DNA from: RYN-431 sp036388295
Lineage (GTDB): Bacteria; Planctomycetota; Phycisphaerae; Tepidisphaerales; Tepidisphaeraceae
Assembly: GCA_036388295.1 (NCBI GenBank)
Contig: DASVSC010000124.1
Span: 1-16,269, forward strand
DNA length: 16,269 bases
Direction of reading: 5' to 3'
Shown here piece after piece: positions 13,644 to 16,269 of this stretch. Position 1 is the first letter of the stretch, and each line of letters begins with the position of its first letter. The notes under the pieces are model-generated. The model was given only the letters and a program-made list of their open reading frames with translations. It had not been told where the DNA came from and made no database searches. Both the position numbers and the translations under genes were made by a program.

Positions 13644-13729
13644 ACCTACAACGAGATGGCCCTTGGGCTAGAACAGACTTTCTCGAAAGACGTGAATCGC
13701 TTTTTACCTTAATTCATTCTGCCGCTTCC

Positions 13730-13735
13730 TACTAT
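13730..13735 (+). promoter_or_regulatory. Candidate -10 element of the Tat-signal dehydrogenase gene
   Basis: TACTAT (4 of 6, TA...T conserved) lies 33 nt before GTG 13769, leaving a short leader that carries AAGGAG. No clear -35 is seen. Confidence 0.3.
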
Positions 13736-13768
13736 TCAGGCTCTAAACAATTGATCAAGGAGCCAATC

Positions 13769-14800
13769 GTGTCTGACCCAAGCAACATTGAAGGAACGCC
13801 TTCCCGCCGTGACGTGATGAAGACCGGGGCCAGCATCTGGGCCGTGCCGACGGTGCTGGCGGCGGCGGGGACGCTCGGGGCGACTGCGGCAGCGCAGGCC
13901 GCGCCGGTGGCGGGGCCGGTTTCGCTGAAGAACCCGCAGGAGATGTATCCCAAGCCGCCGTTCGAGCGCCAGGAGCAGCCGTGGCCGGGTCTGGCGTCGA
14001 AGATGAAGCCTGTGCCGGACCACGGCGAGAAAAGTTACAAAGGCTCGGGCAAACTCATCGGCCGCAAGGCGTTGATCACCGGCGGCGACAGCGGCATCGG
14101 CCGGGCGGCGGCGATCGCGTTCGCCCGCGAAGGGGCGGACGTGGCCATCGGCTATCTGCCGGCTGAAGAATCCGACGCGAAGGAAGTTGTCGACCTGATC
14201 CGCGCCGAAGGCCGCCGTGCCGTCGCGCTGCCGGGCGACATCACCAGCGAAGACTTCTGCCGGAAGCTGGTGGCCGACGCGGTCGCCGGCCTGGGTGGGC
14301 TCGACATTTTGGTCAACAACGCCGCCAAGCAGGTCAGCCAGCCGTCGCTCGACGCGATCACTACGGAGCAGTTCGACCTGACGTTCCGGACCAACGTCTA
14401 CGCGCTGTTCTGGATCACCAAGGCCGCCCTCCCGCACCTGCCGGCCGGGGCGTCGATCATTAACACCAGCTCCACGCAGGCGTACGAGCCGTCGCCGAAC
14501 CTGATCGATTACGCGCAGACCAAAGCCTGCATTGTTTCGTTCACGAAGTCAGTCGCCCAGCAGCTGATCAAAAAAGGTATTCGCGTGAACGCGATCGCGC
14601 CCGGCCCGTTCTGGACGCCGTTGCAGCCCAGCGGCGGGCAGACGCCGGAGAACGTGATGAGCTTCGGCAGCGAAATGCCCCTCGGCCGCCCCGGCCAGCC
14701 GGCGGAACTGGCGCCGCTGTACGTGATGCTGGCGTCGGCGGAAACGAGCTACACCACCGGCGAAGTCTTCGGCAGCACGGGCGGGAAGTCGCCGTATTGA
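13769..14800 (+). CDS. Short-chain dehydrogenase (YghA/GSP39-like) with a Tat signal peptide
   Basis: This 343-residue protein is a classical SDR with an export signal. Residues 1-44 form a twin-arginine signal: SRRDVMK (12-18), a hydrophobic stretch (about 20-41) and a likely cleavage site after AQA (44). The rest matches the YghA/general stress protein 39 group: PVPDHGEKSYKGSG (81-94), cofactor motif TGGDSGIG (104-111), NNAA (183-186), catalytic Ser235, Tyr248 and Lys252 (YAQTK), and APGPFWTPLQPSGGQ. The start is GTG 13769, preceded by AAGGAG (13757-13762) with a 6-nt spacer; a longer frame from 13580 only reads through a repeat. Relatives act on sugars or aldehydes with NAD(P). Export would need the cofactor bound before transport. 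The gene ends 21 nt from the convergent hicA. Confidence 0.9.
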   Translation: MSDPSNIEGTPSRRDVMKTGASIWAVPTVLAAAGTLGATAAAQAAPVAGPVSLKNPQEMYPKPPFERQEQPWPGLASKMKPVPDHGEKSYKGSGKLIGRKALITGGDSGIGRAAAIAFAREGADVAIGYLPAEESDAKEVVDLIRAEGRRAVALPGDITSEDFCRKLVADAVAGLGGLDILVNNAAKQVSQPSLDAITTEQFDLTFRTNVYALFWITKAALPHLPAGASIINTSSTQAYEPSPNLIDYAQTKACIVSFTKSVAQQLIKKGIRVNAIAPGPFWTPLQPSGGQTPENVMSFGSEMPLGRPGQPAELAPLYVMLASAETSYTTGEVFGSTGGKSPY

Positions 14801-14821
14801 TCGAAGGCTTAGCGGGCGTCG

Positions 14822-15013
14822 TTATCGTCCGATTTCCGGCACCGACAGCCCACGGCAGATTTTCCACGCCAGCACGTTCGGAATCTCCGTATGCCGGGGA
14901 ACGGCTTCCATTTGCCCGGTGCGTGGGTTCGTCCAAATGGCGTGGCTGCCGCCTTCGCGTTTGAGGACGCAGCCGTGGTGACGAAGGTGACGCAGCAGTG
15001 CACCGGTTTTCAT
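14822..15013 (-). CDS. hicA: HicA-family toxin (mRNA interferase)
   Basis: This 63-residue protein fits HicA toxins, small dsRBD-fold RNases that cut mRNA and are held inactive by HicB. It shows the family pattern: an N-terminal helix (MKTGALLRHLRHHG), the strand LKREGGSHAIW with the conserved catalytic His24 in GSH, then the VPRHTEIP motif and a C-terminal helix. Its ATG (15011-15013) overlaps the TGA of the upstream hicB (ATGA), so translation is probably coupled. The antitoxin gene comes first, the reverse of the E. coli hicAB order, though this order is also known. No Shine-Dalgarno is needed or seen. Confidence 0.87.
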   Translation of the reverse strand: MKTGALLRHLRHHGCVLKREGGSHAIWTNPRTGQMEAVPRHTEIPNVLAWKICRGLSVPEIGR

Positions 15014-15225
15014 CCGACCTGCACCGTCTCACGCAGGGCGTCCGCCGGCACGCCGCGCAAGCCGTCTTCGCGACGATCCTGCAGGATCAGTTCGATAGCC
15101 GAACGCAGGCTCGCGAGGGCTTCGTCTTTGGTCCGGCCTTGGCCGTTCGCGCCGACGATTTCGGGCGAGAATGCGATAAACCAGCCTTCGCTTTGCTCGA
15201 TGATTGCGGTGAACTCGTTTCGCAT
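15010..15225 (-). CDS. hicB: HicB-family antitoxin
   Basis: This 71-residue protein has the short HicB fold (partial RNase H-like): FTAIIEQSEGWFIAFSPEI, then the pattern GANGQGRTKDEALASL (25-40) and an AIELIL helix, matching the family consensus for the PelxG..t.G.T.eEAl stretch. It would bind and neutralise HicA. The short C-terminal tail shows no clear DNA-binding domain, so autoregulation may work differently from long HicB proteins. ATG 15225 is supported by TAGAAT 7 nt upstream. The reading frame is open much further upstream but with non-coding, arginine-rich content. It lies 32 nt after the 80-codon gene on the same strand. Confidence 0.87.
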   Translation of the reverse strand: MRNEFTAIIEQSEGWFIAFSPEIVGANGQGRTKDEALASLRSAIELILQDRREDGLRGVPADALRETVQVG

Positions 15226-15232
15226 GAACGTG

Positions 15233-15238
15233 ATTCTA
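15233..15238 (-). promoter_or_regulatory. Candidate -10 element of hicB-hicA
   Basis: TAGAAT (5 of 6 to consensus) ends 7 nt before the hicB ATG at 15225, in the 32-nt gap after the upstream gene. It suggests that hicBA has its own, leaderless transcript. Confidence 0.5.
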
Positions 15239-15257
15239 CCACGCGTGACGGAAGAGG

Positions 15258-15500
15258 TTATCCCTTCCCCGGCACGATCTTGTAGAACCCGCCGCCGTCG
15301 TCTTTGAGGTAGCCTTTGTCCTTCAGCTCCTCCCACACCGTCGCCGGGAAGCCGGGCGGGGGGCGGATGGCGGTGACTTTGGTCGATTGCCCGGTCAGGT
15401 GGCCGCGCGTGACTTGGCTGTCGTCTTCGCGCTGGTTGATCTTCACGCGGTTTTTGAACGCCTTGTAGGCCCGCTTTTGTTCGTCGCTGAGGTCGTTCAT
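15258..15500 (-). CDS. Small protein of unknown function, possible winged-helix-like C-terminus
   Basis: This 80-residue protein has no function I can name. Its N-terminal third is a charged helix (LSDEQKRAYKAFKNRVK), followed by a polar linker with RGHLTGQST, then IRPPPGFPATVWEELKDKGYLK and DGGGFYKIVPG. The last part (helix, turn, then a beta-hairpin-like end with G-F-Y) resembles a small winged-helix or a toxin-antitoxin-like unit, but that is speculation. It is probably real: the ATG at 15500 has TAGAAT 8 nt upstream, the same as hicB, and the composition is protein-like, with clear helix and turn periodicity. It precedes hicB by 32 nt and is divergent from the GDSL gene, 66 nt apart. Confidence 0.7.
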   Translation of the reverse strand: MNDLSDEQKRAYKAFKNRVKINQREDDSQVTRGHLTGQSTKVTAIRPPPGFPATVWEELKDKGYLKDDGGGFYKIVPGKG

Positions 15501-15508
15501 GCCTGGCG

Positions 15509-15514
15509 ATTCTA
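15509..15514 (-). promoter_or_regulatory. Candidate -10 element of the 80-codon gene
   Basis: TAGAAT (5 of 6) ends 8 nt before the ATG at 15500, the same hexamer as in front of hicB. No Shine-Dalgarno is present. Confidence 0.47.
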
Positions 15515-15554
15515 CCCGATCGGCGGCGCGATAGACGACCTCGGCCCATGGGGG

Positions 15555-15560
15555 TACAAA
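15555..15560 (+). promoter_or_regulatory. Candidate -10 element of the GDSL hydrolase gene
   Basis: TACAAA (4 of 6, but lacking the final T) ends 6 nt before ATG 15567, without a Shine-Dalgarno. It is weaker than the other start-proximal elements. Confidence 0.3.
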
Positions 15561-15566
15561 AGACCC

Positions 15567-16202
15567 ATGCCCCTCGACCTGCAACCCGGCCAGACGTTCG
15601 TATTCATCGGCGATTCGATCACCGATGCCGGCCGCCACGAAGACCCGGACGGGCTGGGCGACGGCTACGTCCGCCTGGTCCGCGATTACCTCTACGCCAA
15701 GGACCCCGTGAAGGCCCCGCGCGTGATTAACACCGGCATCAGCGGCAACCGCGTCACCGACCTGGCCAAGCGGTGGAAGGACGACGTGCTCGACCACGAG
15801 CCGGACGTGGTCAGCATCAAGATCGGCATCAACGACGTCTGGCACGGCCTGGACGGTGGCGGGGGCGGCGTGCCGATCGAACAGTTCGTGGAGATGTACC
15901 ACGTGATCCTGCGCCAACTGCAGGCCGTCGTGCCGAAGGCGAAGGTCGTCTTGTGCCAGCCGAGCGTGATCGAGCCGCCCGCGCCGGCGAACGGGAACGC
16001 CGTGCTGCAGCCGTACGTCCGGGCGGTCGGCGAACTGAAGCGCGAGTTTAACGCCGTCGCCGTCGTGCCGTTGCACGCCGCGTTCGTGAGCGCCCGCCGC
16101 CTGCGGCCCGACATCAACTGGACGCCCGACGGCGTCCACCCGTCGTCCGCCGGCCACATGCTGATCGCCCGAGCCTGGCTGGCGGAGACGGGCCTGCTGT
16201 GA
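15567..16202 (+). CDS. SGNH/GDSL-type hydrolase
   Basis: This 211-residue protein carries all four SGNH blocks: FIGDSITDAG (Ser17 nucleophile), NTGISGNRVTDL with Gly57/Gly60 (block II), IKIGINDVW with Asn89 (block III), and TPDGVHPSSAGH with Asp188 and His191 (block V). Family members hydrolyse esters such as acetyl groups on glycans, or lipids. No signal peptide is visible, so it is probably cytoplasmic, unless the product is exported another way. Similar GDSL proteins are frequent in planctomycetes, often linked to carbohydrate de-acetylation, but the substrate is not shown here. ATG 15567 puts block I directly at the N-terminus, as is usual. It is divergent from the 80-codon gene. Confidence 0.92.
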   Translation: MPLDLQPGQTFVFIGDSITDAGRHEDPDGLGDGYVRLVRDYLYAKDPVKAPRVINTGISGNRVTDLAKRWKDDVLDHEPDVVSIKIGINDVWHGLDGGGGGVPIEQFVEMYHVILRQLQAVVPKAKVVLCQPSVIEPPAPANGNAVLQPYVRAVGELKREFNAVAVVPLHAAFVSARRLRPDINWTPDGVHPSSAGHMLIARAWLAETGLL

Positions 16203-16211
16203 AAGAAAGAG

Positions 16212-16241
16212 TTAACCACGGAGGCACGGAGACACGGAGAA
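16212..16241. repeat. Probable left arm of another intergenic inverted repeat (family F)
   Basis: The sequence TTAACCACGGAGGCACGGAG continuing to 16241 has an internal tandem motif (CACGGAG three times in variant spacing) and lies 10 nt after the GDSL stop. By analogy with the other elements, the complementary arm would follow just outside the window. It resembles family B in its AACCACG start. Confidence 0.55.
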
Positions 16242-16269
16242 GAAAAACAAAAACTGCATTCTCTTCTCC

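Noticed and set aside
13580..13768. A 63-residue N-terminal extension of the dehydrogenase
   Set aside because: It reads through the family E repeat and would bury the Tat signal internally. GTG 13769 has an ideal Shine-Dalgarno.

Overview
The window is GC-rich, gene-dense bacterial chromosome. It most likely comes from a planctomycete, perhaps a Phycisphaerae/Tepidisphaera-like lineage. Pointers are an exported protein opening with an LEPR-like motif (IERLDARMLFA), a TatC with a long extra periplasmic loop, several families of long intergenic inverted repeats of a kind common in planctomycetes, and scattered short operons. The assignment is inferred from these traits; there is no rRNA or other phylogenetic marker.

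Layout. 1-819 (+): C-terminal part of an RND-type outer-membrane efflux factor, cut by the window edge. 1004-2478 (-): a two-gene unit of a YkgJ-type cysteine-cluster protein and a membrane-anchored protein of unknown function. 2649-3523 (-): a PilZ-domain protein downstream of a MauE/DoxX-like membrane protein. 3618-5045 (+): a CNNM/CBS/CorC transporter-like protein. 5049-6014 (-): TatC. 6189-7817 (+): a GT39/ArnT-like glycosyltransferase. 7960-9621 (-): a modular secreted leishmanolysin-like metalloprotease. 9748-10050 (+): a small DUF2892 membrane protein. 10198-12150 (-): an MsbA-like ABC exporter. 12364-13518 (+): a DegT-family aminotransferase. 13769-14800 (+): a short-chain dehydrogenase with a Tat signal peptide. 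14822-15225 (-): a hicB-hicA toxin-antitoxin pair, preceded by an 80-codon gene at 15258-15500 (-). 15567-16202 (+): an SGNH/GDSL hydrolase. Much of the content concerns the envelope (efflux, lipid or glycan modification, Tat export, secreted enzymes), but the genes are mostly monocistronic and form no obvious single pathway.

Two layers of non-coding structure stand out. First, eight intergenic spaces carry long inverted repeats of at least six sequence families (the last one cut by the window end). In several families each arm is itself a hairpin, which is REPIN-like architecture; many sit between convergent genes where they could end transcription. Second, most genes that begin a transcription unit have no Shine-Dalgarno sequence but have a TANNNT hexamer 6-10 nt before the start codon, the layout expected of leaderless mRNAs. 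Only two genes (9748 and 13769) have a textbook AAGGAG. This pattern also settles several start codons. No CRISPR array, tRNA, rRNA, insertion sequence or prophage was seen, and no intergenic stretch exceeds 300 bases.
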